6,967 nucleotides of DNA from Acidobacteriota bacterium (GTDB taxonomy: Bacteria; Acidobacteriota; Blastocatellia; RBC074), in the NCBI GenBank assembly GCA_013140935.1, contig JABFSD010001008.1, positions 1 to 6,967 of the forward strand, in the 5' to 3' direction. The first letter of the stretch is position 1, and each line of letters opens with the position of its first letter. The notes under the pieces were generated by a model. It saw nothing but the letters and a program-made list of their open reading frames with translations, did no database searches and was not told where the DNA came from. Shown in pieces: positions 1 through 6,127 of the stretch. The position numbers and the translations under genes were made by a program.

Positions 1-101
1 AGTGAAAAGTGAAAAGTGAAAAGTGAATAACGAAAAGTGGGCAGCTTGTTACGAATAGTTCGCTGCCTGCTTTTCACTTTTCACTTTTGGAGCGTTTCAC
101 T
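1..101. repeat. AGTGAAA heptamer repeat with 18-bp inverted repeat
   Basis: Positions 1-27 are almost four tandem copies of the 7-base unit AGTGAAA. The reverse complement (TTTTCAC units) occurs at 71-88, giving a perfect 18-bp inverted repeat, 5-22 against 71-88. Inside the loop a second short pair, GCAGC (41-45) with GCTGC (62-66), could extend the fold. A further single unit, TTTCACT at 95-101, overlaps the uppS stop codon (97-99, minus strand). The minus-strand transcript of truA-uppS would therefore run straight into this structure. It could act as a 3'-end stabiliser or weak terminator, or be a spreading simple repeat. The left edge is cut by the window, so its full length is unknown. 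Confidence 0.85.
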
Positions 102-894
102 TTGCGTTTTGCGCTGCTTCGGCAATCAAGCCGCCGTAACGCCGTTCGCGTTTTTGGTAATCCAGCAGCGCCGCGAATAAATCGGGGCGGCGGAAGTCAG
201 GCCATAGCGTATCGGTCACGTAAATTTCAGCGTAAGCGATTTGCCATAACAAAAAGTTACTCACGCGCAATTCGCCGCTCGTGCGGATGAGCAAATCCGG
301 TTCAGCTTGCCCGGCGGTATAAAGATATTTTTCGAGGTCGGTTTCGTTGATCGTGTGCGGCGCGCGTCCGGTTTGCTGGCACTCGGCGGCGAGTTGGCGA
401 AAGGCGTCAACGAGTTCGGTGCGCCCGCCATAATTGAGCGCGACGTTCAAGACCATTCCCGTATTGCCCGCCGTCGTCGCTTCTGAAACCCGCAATTCAT
501 CTTGCACCGATTGATCAAGTTCAGCGGTACGACCGATGGCGCGAAAGACGATGTTTTCGCGGTGCAGATTTTTGACCTCTTTGCGCAGGTATTCTTTGAG
601 AAAGGTCATCAGGGCTTCGATCTCAAAGGGCGGACGCTTCCAGTTCTCGACCGAAAAGGCATAAAGCGTGAGCGACTTGAGGCCGAGCCGTGCGCAGGTG
701 TCAACCGTTACGCGCACTGATTCGACGCCGGCGCGATGGCCTGCGACGCGCGGCAGAAAACGTTTTTTCGCCCAGCGTCCGTTGCCGTCCATGATGACCG
801 CGACGTGGCGTGGCAGGCGCGCGGCATCAAGCTGTTTGAGCAGCGATGCTTCGGGCGAACCCGGTTTTATTTGTCCGGCAAAGTTCTCTAGCAT
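97..894 (-). CDS. uppS: Isoprenyl transferase (undecaprenyl diphosphate synthase)
   Basis: This cytosolic cis-prenyltransferase condenses isopentenyl diphosphate units onto farnesyl diphosphate to make undecaprenyl diphosphate, the lipid carrier for peptidoglycan and other envelope polymers. The 265-residue length is normal for the family. The signature MDGNGRWA lies at 35-42, with D36 the diphosphate/Mg-binding aspartate, N38, R40 and W41; H53 follows. FSVENWKRP at 80-88 is the second conserved block. RTSGELRVSNFLLWQ at 204-218 supplies R204, R210 and S212, and E223 is the late metal-site glutamate. Every one of these sits ten residues after its E. coli counterpart, so the enzyme looks intact. 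The ATG at 894 has no clear Shine-Dalgarno sequence, but no better in-frame start is seen upstream. It lies 38 bases after truA on the same strand. The usual partner cdsA would be expected to the left, outside the window. Confidence 0.97.
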   Translation of the reverse strand: MLENFAGQIKPGSPEASLLKQLDAARLPRHVAVIMDGNGRWAKKRFLPRVAGHRAGVESVRVTVDTCARLGLKSLTLYAFSVENWKRPPFEIEALMTFLKEYLRKEVKNLHRENIVFRAIGRTAELDQSVQDELRVSEATTAGNTGMVLNVALNYGGRTELVDAFRQLAAECQQTGRAPHTINETDLEKYLYTAGQAEPDLLIRTSGELRVSNFLLWQIAYAEIYVTDTLWPDFRRPDLFAALLDYQKRERRYGGLIAEAAQNAK

Positions 895-932
895 GTTGAA
901 GTGGTCAGAACGTCGTTTGAAGGCGGCGCATC

Positions 933-1664
933 TTAGTACTCGACTTTTGCGAGCGTCAACCCGTGTGCGGGCGCGGCTGTGCCCGCTAGATTGCGGTCGC
1001 GGCGCGCGATAATTTCGCTGAGAGAATTGACGGATAAACGGTTGCGATTTACGTCCAGCAACGCGCCGACCATCGTGCGAACCTGATAACGCAAAAAGCC
1101 GTTGCCGCTAAACCACAAGCGCCATAAAGCGCCCTCAGTCTCAAGGCGGAAGTCGGTCAACGTGCGTACGTGCGATTTCACCGCCGACGAACTCACCGTG
1201 AACGCGCTGAAATCATGCTGCCCCAGCAACGCCTGCGCATCGGCGCGCAAACGTTCGGCATCGAGCGCGTAAGGGAAGTGCCACGCATAGCGCGTCCACA
1301 GCGGATTCATCACCTGACTGGCATAGATTTGATAGCGATAAGTTTTGGCTTGCGCGTGATAGCGCGCGTGAAAGTCATCGGGCGCGCTGTCGGTGGTGAG
1401 CGCGCGAATGTCGAAAGGCAGGTTGCCGTTCAACGCGTTGCGCAAACGATAACCGTCAAACTCTTTGTTCATCCGAAACGAAACGACCTGGCCTTCGGCG
1501 TGGACTCCGGCATCGGTGCGTCCGGCGGCGTGAATGATGACCGGTTCGCCCGCGAGCTTTTGCAGCGCTTCGCCCAACACGCGTTGAATCGTGACGAATC
1601 CGTCCTGCCACTGAAAGCCGTGATATTCAGTTCCGTCATAAGCGAGCGTGATGCGGTAATTCAT
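933..1664 (-). CDS. truA: tRNA pseudouridine(38-40) synthase TruA
   Basis: TruA isomerises uridines 38, 39 and 40 in the anticodon stem-loop of many tRNAs to pseudouridine. The 243-residue length is normal. The N-terminus has the family opening LAYDGTEYHGFQWQ (7-20). The catalytic motif GRTDAGVHAEGQV is at 48-60, with D51 the nucleophilic aspartate and R49 its partner. The conserved YRY triplet is at 109-111. The block GNGFLRYQVRTMVG is at 187-200, and the C-terminus has the typical AAPAHGLTLAKVEY. The start at 1664 is supported by GAGGAAAG immediately before the ATG, though the spacing is short. It is probably the first gene of a truA-uppS transcription unit that starts in the 1665-1800 region. 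All key residues are present and nothing is unusual. Confidence 0.97.
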   Translation of the reverse strand: MNYRITLAYDGTEYHGFQWQDGFVTIQRVLGEALQKLAGEPVIIHAAGRTDAGVHAEGQVVSFRMNKEFDGYRLRNALNGNLPFDIRALTTDSAPDDFHARYHAQAKTYRYQIYASQVMNPLWTRYAWHFPYALDAERLRADAQALLGQHDFSAFTVSSSAVKSHVRTLTDFRLETEGALWRLWFSGNGFLRYQVRTMVGALLDVNRNRLSVNSLSEIIARRDRNLAGTAAPAHGLTLAKVEY

Positions 1665-1776
1665 CTTTCCTCAAACCAGACCAAACGTGGAAATCAATCG
1701 CTACGTGTCATCTTATCGAAACGCATCCATTCTTCCGAGGATCAAAACGCAGCCTCGGCTATGTAAATTTTCCATA

Positions 1777-1805
1777 TTGTCCGACGGCACTGACGAGCCT
1801 ATATT
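1777..1805 (+). promoter_or_regulatory. Candidate sigma-70-type promoter
   Basis: TTGTCC at 1777-1782 matches four of six bases of TTGACA. TATATT at 1800-1805 matches five of six of TATAAT, and the spacer is exactly 17 bases. It would give an RNA leader of roughly 200 bases before the AraC-type gene, including the inverted repeats at 1870-1919 and 1972-1989. The call rests on consensus alone, and such matches arise by chance. Confidence 0.35.
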
Positions 1806-1971
1806 GCGCCGCACCAAACTCACTCATTACCCCCAACTAAAACAGGAAGCCACCGGGCTCGGTTCTTTGCGCACACGAAATCGAAAGCAAGGCTAAGTCC
1901 CATGGGCCTAAGGTGTGCGTTATCGCTGCGTTACCGATCAACCCCCAGTGCGGGTGACGTGTATCTATCAC

Positions 1972-1998
1972 TTGAAACAATGGTTTCAACCGTTTTTT
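1972..1998 (+). promoter_or_regulatory. Inverted repeat followed by T-run ahead of the AraC-type gene
   Basis: TTGAAAC at 1972-1978 and GTTTCAA at 1983-1989 form a perfect 7-bp inverted repeat with a 4-base spacer. It is followed by CCG and six T (1993-1998). The ribosome binding site AAAGGGA begins only three bases later. This could be a weak intrinsic terminator or attenuator in the leader, although the stem has just two G-C pairs. It could also be a dyad operator through which the adjacent regulator controls itself. The sequence does not separate these. Confidence 0.4.
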
Positions 1999-2010
1999 AG
2001 AAAGGGACTT

Positions 2011-2457
2011 ATGCCGCATGCAAACTCGATCCAACCCAAACCGGCGGACTTGATCGAACAGGTCGTCAGTCAAATCATTTCTTTGCCGCAAGTGTTAGAG
2101 CTTGTCGGCGACCCGCGCGTCAAGAGAGCCTTATTGCTCATCCACACCGAACCTCAGCGGGATTGGCGCTACCAGAACTTCGCGGATCGCTCTCACCGTT
2201 CCGTAGACCGTTTCAGCCGTGTGTTTATGGGATGCGTAGGAATAGGGCTGCCTTGTTACCTGCGCAAAATGCGAGTGCTGTTAGCCCTGCCGCTGATTGA
2301 CGCCAGAGAACTTACCTTGCAAGAGATTGCCTTACAGGTTGGCTTTTCCAATGAGGTGACCATGCGTCGCGCGTTCAAGGAAGAACTCGGCATTTGCCCT
2401 TCCAAGTACCATCACGACATGACGGAAATTGTCGCAAGTAACGGAAATTGTCTCTAG
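2011..2457 (+). CDS. Small AraC-family DNA-binding protein without sensor domain
   Basis: A 148-residue protein consisting almost entirely of an AraC-type double helix-turn-helix domain (about residues 34-135), the DNA-binding part of a family of mostly activating regulators. The second, best-conserved unit reads LTLQEIALQVGFSNEVTMRR from 101 and continues AFKEELGICPSKYHH (121-135), matching the family pattern of IA-x3-GF-S, then AFK-x3-G-x-P-x-Y. The first unit (about 54-88, ending YLRKMR) is more divergent. The N-terminal 33 residues are too short for the usual ligand-binding domain. The ATG at 2011 was chosen because AAAGGGA (2001-2007) sits just upstream; an in-frame GTG at 1915 would add 32 unconvincing residues spanning the inverted repeat. 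The C-terminus carries a small duplication (2422-2452). Its targets are unknown; the secreted-protein gene starting 170 bases downstream is an obvious candidate. It could also be a truncated remnant of a longer regulator. Confidence 0.8.
   Translation: MPHANSIQPKPADLIEQVVSQIISLPQVLELVGDPRVKRALLLIHTEPQRDWRYQNFADRSHRSVDRFSRVFMGCVGIGLPCYLRKMRVLLALPLIDARELTLQEIALQVGFSNEVTMRRAFKEELGICPSKYHHDMTEIVASNGNCL
2422..2452 (+). repeat. 12-bp direct repeat, period 19, in the 3' end of the AraC-type gene
   Basis: ACGGAAATTGTC occurs at 2422-2433 and again at 2441-2452. The 19-base period is not a multiple of three, so the two copies are read in different frames (TEIV, then NGNCL). This looks like a short slippage duplication that altered the C-terminus. 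Confidence 0.85.
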
Positions 2458-2536
2458 CGTTGCTCGTCAAGTTTGGCTAAGGTGACGGTCGTAGCATCTG
2501 ATCTCCCAGCAATTTTCTCGTCACGTTCTAACAAAA

Positions 2537-2586
2537 GCGGGCAAGCACTGCTTTGGTTTGGTCGCCTGCGCAGTCCACTTGCCCGC
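2537..2586 (+). promoter_or_regulatory. Long palindrome in the leader of the secreted-protein gene
   Basis: GCGGGCAAG at 2537-2545 pairs perfectly with CTTGCCCGC at 2578-2586. An inner CTGC (2548-2551) pairs with GCAG (2570-2573) after a small internal loop, leaving an 18-base terminal loop. The structure ends 40 bases before the ATG at 2627 and 26 before its Shine-Dalgarno sequence. No T-run follows, so it is a poor intrinsic terminator for the AraC-type gene. It may be a leader stem-loop, a protein-binding palindrome, or one copy of a dispersed REP-like element. Confidence 0.6.
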
Positions 2587-2612
2587 CCTTGATAACCATC
2601 CCCCAACTAAAC

Positions 2613-2617
2613 GGAGG
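2613..2617 (+). promoter_or_regulatory. Strong ribosome binding site setting the start at 2627
   Basis: GGAGG ends nine bases before the ATG at 2627. This decides against a further-upstream TTG at 2558, which would place the palindrome's right arm inside the coding region and add 23 residues unlike a signal sequence. Confidence 0.85.
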
Positions 2618-2626
2618 AATTACGTT

Positions 2627-5026
2627 ATGCGCAGACTATCTTTCACAACTATAGCTGTCAATTTTTGCTCACGAGCGAAGCATCCCTTCTGGCAAGCAAT
2701 CGCCGGAACGGTCGCCGTTCTTTTTCTGCTGGCCGGGGCGATGTCGCCCACGGGTCAGCAATTCTTCAAACGCTTTGAACCCAAGGCGCTGGCGAATGCA
2801 AACAAAGCCAGCCAGCAACAAGGTTGTTGCGCTGACCAACCGGCGACGGTGCGACGCATGATCGGAACCTATTACAACACTGAAGATAACTTTCGCTCGT
2901 CGTTGGTACTCAACAACAAAGGGCCGAACCAGATTGCGGTCACGCCTATTTTGCACGGGAAAAACGGACAAACGTTTACCGCGCCGCAGGTTTTCGTTTC
3001 CGGCGAATCGTCGTCAGAAGTAGACCTGAACCATTTGGCGATTAGCGCAGGCTCGGCTTTTCGCAGCGGCAGCTTTGAGTTCACCTATCAAGGCCGGATG
3101 ATGGAAATGGGCGGCGGCTTACGCATCGTGGATGCCAACCGCAGCTTGATCTTTGACGAACAACTGCTCGAACCGGGCATGAAGTTTTCTTCGCCACAAT
3201 TGGAAGCGGTTTACGCGCTTCCCTCTGACGAAGGGCGTGTTAGCGTAATCGTCTCTAACCTGACGGCCATTCCGCTGGAAGTGACAGGCGAAGCGACTTT
3301 TAACGTCAATGGACAACACCCTATCAAGGCGAAACTCAAGCCCTACGAATCTGAAGTGGTCGAGTTGCCGCACGGCTTGGTCAAGAAAGCCGCCATCGGA
3401 GCCGTTTCGCTTAAACATAACGGCGAAAAAGGCGCGTTGATGGCAATGATTCATGTTTCAGATGAAGCGCGCGGCTTTTCTGAGGCGGTCAATTTCAATG
3501 ATCCCGCGCAAGGCAAAACTACGCAATGGCACGGCGCGGGGTTGCGGCTTGGTAAGGTCGGCAACGAATGGCTCACGCCAGTGGTTGCGGTGCGTAACAT
3601 TGGAACAGTTGCAACAACGGTGAAGGCGCGCGTTCCTTACGCGAAGCAAAACGGTGATACGGGGACGGTAGCTTTTCCCGATTTGCAACTCGGAGCGGGT
3701 GAAATGAAATTACTCAGTGCGCCGTTGGCTCAACTCAAACAAACCGATTTCGCTACGGCAGGCGTGGAACTTGAATATACCGGCGCATCGGGCAGCGTTG
3801 TGGCTGTGGTACGTAGCGTTTCTGCCAACGGCAATCACGTTTTCGCTTTACCACTCAAAGACCCGCAAGGCGGAATGAGCAGTACGGGTGGTTATCCGTG
3901 GTTTATCAACGGTTCGAGTTCAACCGTAGTGTTCATCAAGAACGTCACCAATCAACCGCAACAATTCCATTTAGACATTGTTTATGCTGGTGGGCGTTGG
4001 GGTTCGAATTTGAAGACATTACCAGCCGGACAAACCGTTATCTTCGATGTTCGTAAAATCAGGGACTTACAGGAAAAAGGCGCTGAGGGAAATCCCCTTC
4101 CATTTGAGGCATCCAGCGGGCACATTAGCTGGTCAATGCGCAGCAAGCAGAACAAAACGTTTATTGGACGGGCACAGATCGTTGATCTTGCCAGCGGGTT
4201 GGCTTCTACCTACGAGTGCCAATGCTTTTGTCCGGCTAGTTACTATAGTTCGCGCTTGCTTCCAAGCGGTGGGATTACGGGGTTTCCAGAGGACACGACG
4301 CAATGTAATGCGGAACAGCAGGACAGGATGTGTTACGGCGCCCCAATGTCGTGGTATAGCGTAGACCCGCAGTCCATCAGTTTTAGCTCTGATAACACTA
4401 GTGCGGCGACAATTGATAGCAACGGATTTGCAACAGCCGTAGACCCTGGTTCGGCCAATTTATTTGCTAACTGGGACACGATAGGGTGGAATTACAACCC
4501 TTACACGTCGGGCTGCGAATCCTATGCGAATTCTGCTAACCCATATACGACTTGTGCAGTGCAAAACTGCCCAGTTCCAACCAGCGAAACGACCATTCCG
4601 GTTGATTGGGATAATAACGTTCCAACATGGTACCACTGGCAACAACGGCTTCAGCCCCCGCCAAGCAGTATCAGTTTTCAGGGGCGTAGGACCTATGAAT
4701 CGTCTCCGAACCCTGGGCAAGATGACTGCTGGTTCCAAGGATCTGCAAGGCCGATTTACAATCAAGTTACCAATAACTCGAATCAGTCTTGGCCAGTGAA
4801 TGTTTTTAATGAATATGGGCCTGATAAGATTGGGTGGAGTCCCGTTTCTGTAACTTATTACAGAGCGCAAGGACGGGCACCATGTCAAACGGCTTTTTAT
4901 CAGCAAATGAAAATTAACTGTGGGTCGCAACGCCACTTATATGCGACACACATAGTTGGTGCAGATATTGGCGTCACCACCGTTTCAAGCGGTCGGGCGG
5001 GGCAGTCGAGAACCAAAACATACTAG
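2627..5026 (+). CDS. Large secreted multi-module beta-sandwich protein with Cys-rich C-terminus
   Basis: No specific family function is recognised. The 799-residue protein begins with a basic N-terminus and a hydrophobic stretch at about 22-39 (AIAGTVAVLFLLAGAM inside it). This is either a signal peptide or an N-terminal membrane anchor. A CC pair follows at 67-68. Residues of about 78-527 hold roughly four beta-rich modules, near 78-170, 190-290, 303-415 and 423-525. They share a pattern of hydrophobic strands, N-x-G/N-x-T turns and a closing L-x-A/P-G-x-x-x strand, as in CARDB/Ig-like folds. This part has no cysteine. From TYECQCFCP (528-536) the style changes: eleven cysteines (531, 533, 535, 560, 569, 630, 643, 648, 701, 753, 765), many W and Y, and a BIG2-like segment at about 574-616 (SDNTSAATIDSNGFATAV within it). 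The protein is probably exported and adhesive, structural or binding. A secreted gene follows 139 bases downstream. Confidence 0.85.
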   Translation: MRRLSFTTIAVNFCSRAKHPFWQAIAGTVAVLFLLAGAMSPTGQQFFKRFEPKALANANKASQQQGCCADQPATVRRMIGTYYNTEDNFRSSLVLNNKGPNQIAVTPILHGKNGQTFTAPQVFVSGESSSEVDLNHLAISAGSAFRSGSFEFTYQGRMMEMGGGLRIVDANRSLIFDEQLLEPGMKFSSPQLEAVYALPSDEGRVSVIVSNLTAIPLEVTGEATFNVNGQHPIKAKLKPYESEVVELPHGLVKKAAIGAVSLKHNGEKGALMAMIHVSDEARGFSEAVNFNDPAQGKTTQWHGAGLRLGKVGNEWLTPVVAVRNIGTVATTVKARVPYAKQNGDTGTVAFPDLQLGAGEMKLLSAPLAQLKQTDFATAGVELEYTGASGSVVAVVRSVSANGNHVFALPLKDPQGGMSSTGGYPWFINGSSSTVVFIKNVTNQPQQFHLDIVYAGGRWGSNLKTLPAGQTVIFDVRKIRDLQEKGAEGNPLPFEASSGHISWSMRSKQNKTFIGRAQIVDLASGLASTYECQCFCPASYYSSRLLPSGGITGFPEDTTQCNAEQQDRMCYGAPMSWYSVDPQSISFSSDNTSAATIDSNGFATAVDPGSANLFANWDTIGWNYNPYTSGCESYANSANPYTTCAVQNCPVPTSETTIPVDWDNNVPTWYHWQQRLQPPPSSISFQGRRTYESSPNPGQDDCWFQGSARPIYNQVTNNSNQSWPVNVFNEYGPDKIGWSPVSVTYYRAQGRAPCQTAFYQQMKINCGSQRHLYATHIVGADIGVTTVSSGRAGQSRTKTY

Positions 5027-5039
5027 CTCGAAAAAAGAT

Positions 5040-5084
5040 GGGTGGCCTGATTTGTATTTTTTGTGAACGCAAATTAGGTCACCC
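5040..5084 (+). terminator. Stem-loop after the large secreted-protein gene
   Basis: Bases 5040-5054 pair with 5070-5084 over 15 positions around a 15-base loop. In plus-strand RNA two of the pairs are G-U and the rest are Watson-Crick; in minus-strand RNA the same positions would be A-C mismatches. The fold therefore favours the plus-strand transcript. It starts 14 bases after the stop codon at 5026. No good T-run follows (GTTATT), while six A (5032-5037) precede it. It may be a transcript-end or RNase-blocking hairpin, a partial terminator, or a leader element for the next gene. Confidence 0.5.
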
Positions 5085-5153
5085 GTTATTAAACGCGGAC
5101 CAGCCCAATATGGTTCGGCTTGATCGAAAGCGAGATCGTTGAGAATCTTTATG

Positions 5154-5159
5154 AGGGGA
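5154..5159 (+). promoter_or_regulatory. Ribosome binding site setting the start at 5166
   Basis: AGGGGA ends six bases before the ATG at 5166. It overlaps the in-frame ATG at 5151, which has no such site of its own, so 5166 is the better start and gives a normal signal peptide. Confidence 0.75.
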
Positions 5160-5165
5160 ATAATT

Positions 5166-5981
5166 ATGAACTGGAAACATAGTTTGTTGGATAAGAATCT
5201 AGGGAAAAGTCTTTTTCGGCTTGCATTTTCTGCAAGCTGTTTTTTGCTGGTAATTACTGCTTATGGACAAGGCTCTCAAAACGTGAAATTGATGGTTGAC
5301 GATCCTCGTCCTGTAGCCAAATTTGCTGAACTATTAGAAGGAAAATATGGCTGGATTATTACCTATGAAGATCCTCTATACGAAAACCAAAGTGATATTA
5401 TGGATGTAACCTTAAAAGTGCGCCGAGATCTTGATAAATATCCGCCAGGCCAAGCGCCTAAAGTGCTAATTCCCAAAGGGGGGAAGCTGGAAGTGAATTA
5501 TCAAGTAATGCCTAGTACAAACCGTCCTTCAGACCCGATAGTAGTAATGCAGAAAGTTTTAGAAGCACAGGCCACAAGTGATAATGGCGGCAGGTTCCGG
5601 CTAGAAAAAGCAGGAAGAGGGGTTCACATTATTCCAGACACAATAAAAAACAAAGAAGGAAAATGGACTCAGCAGCGACCAGTTCTAGATATTTTAGTCA
5701 CTCTTTCTTCCGGTGAGAAAACTGTATTGAAGAAGCTGGAAGATCTTTGCGTAATTCTAAGTCGTGCGACTAATTTGCAAATTGGTTTAGGAGCATATCC
5801 TACAATGTTTGGCCAACTGAAGGACCGAAAAGGGGCAAAAAATCAACGGGCGAGAGAAGTGTTGCTTGATACGTTTACAGCATTGGGGGACAGTGCCAAT
5901 TTATCTTGGCAACTACTTTATGATCCAGGAGTAAAGATGTATTTGCTCAATATTTATCATGTCCGAAGGCAGGGCGATTAA
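5166..5981 (+). CDS. Secreted STN-like protein of unknown function
   Basis: The 271-residue protein has a signal peptide: a basic start, a hydrophobic core at about 19-32 (LAFSASCFLLVITA) and probable cleavage after AYG (32-34). The mature N-terminus has DDPRPVAKFAELLEGKYGW (45-63) followed by IITYEDPLY (64-72). This helix-then-strand layout resembles the STN domain (secretin and TonB short N-terminus). A second half ends with REVLLDTFTAL and SWQLLYDPGVKMYLLN (247-262), a similar helix-strand ending, so two related subdomains are possible. No barrel, secretin or catalytic motif follows. The ATG at 5166 was chosen because AGGGGA (5154-5159) sits seven bases upstream; a TTG at 5139 and an ATG at 5151 are in frame but poorly placed. 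GC is about 40% by hand count on sample lines, against 55-58% in flanking core genes, suggesting a different origin. STN assignment is inference from pattern only. Confidence 0.8.
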   Translation: MNWKHSLLDKNLGKSLFRLAFSASCFLLVITAYGQGSQNVKLMVDDPRPVAKFAELLEGKYGWIITYEDPLYENQSDIMDVTLKVRRDLDKYPPGQAPKVLIPKGGKLEVNYQVMPSTNRPSDPIVVMQKVLEAQATSDNGGRFRLEKAGRGVHIIPDTIKNKEGKWTQQRPVLDILVTLSSGEKTVLKKLEDLCVILSRATNLQIGLGAYPTMFGQLKDRKGAKNQRAREVLLDTFTALGDSANLSWQLLYDPGVKMYLLNIYHVRRQGD

Positions 5982-6127
5982 AGTTAATTTTCTTCACCGT
6001 GCCGTAGGCAACTCTATTCTTATTAGATCAATCGTTCCTATCTTTGCCTCGATCCGTTGGGTGGTGTTGCTTAACCATCGCTGAAAACTTAGCAGCATGA
6101 AGCGTCACGCGTAGCTTGCGGCAGTTC
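5982..6127. other. Convergent intergenic region
   Basis: These 146 bases lie between two genes that end towards each other. Only weak hairpins are visible, such as TGCC-GTA-GGCA near 6000 and GCTG/CAGC near 6081-6098, with no T-run. No tRNA, small RNA or clear terminator was recognised for either gene. Confidence 0.6.

Larger units (their letters stand above)
1665..2010. other. Gene-free divergent intergenic region
   Basis: These 346 bases separate truA (minus strand) from the small AraC-type gene (plus strand). Short open frames exist here, but none has a recognisable protein or a good ribosome binding site. The region holds a candidate rightward promoter (1777-1805) and three inverted repeats: CCGAGG/CCTCGG at 1735-1740 and 1753-1758, CGCACAC/GTGTGCG at 1870-1876 and 1913-1919, and the TTGAAAC/GTTTCAA repeat listed separately. 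A leftward promoter for truA must lie here or further upstream, but no convincing pair of boxes was found. Confidence 0.7.

Noticed and set aside
1..101. CRISPR array
   Set aside because: The unit is only seven bases, copies are directly adjacent with no spacers, and the second half is inverted.
1170..1766. Plus-strand 198-residue open frame over truA
   Set aside because: It is antisense to truA, whose catalytic motifs are all intact; the opposite frame has no recognisable domain.
1665..1800. Leftward promoter for truA
   Set aside because: TTGATC and TAAGAT can be picked out on the minus strand but their spacing is about 24 bases, too long to call.
1687..1896. Small plus-strand gene between truA and the AraC-type gene
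   Set aside because: No ribosome binding site, no recognisable protein character, and it spans the candidate promoter boxes.
2558..2626. Upstream TTG start for the large secreted protein
   Set aside because: The 23 extra residues do not look like a signal sequence and would cover the palindrome's right arm; a strong GGAGG site serves the ATG at 2627.
4460..4936. Minus-strand 158-residue open frame inside the large gene
   Set aside because: It lies wholly opposite the real coding frame, is unusually rich in R, P and I, and has no family features; it is an antisense shadow.
2627..5981. Polymorphic toxin and immunity pair
   Set aside because: The modular first protein and smaller AT-rich second gene recall that layout. 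However, no toxin domain, secretion-system marker or pretoxin motif is visible, and the second protein looks STN-like rather than like an immunity protein.
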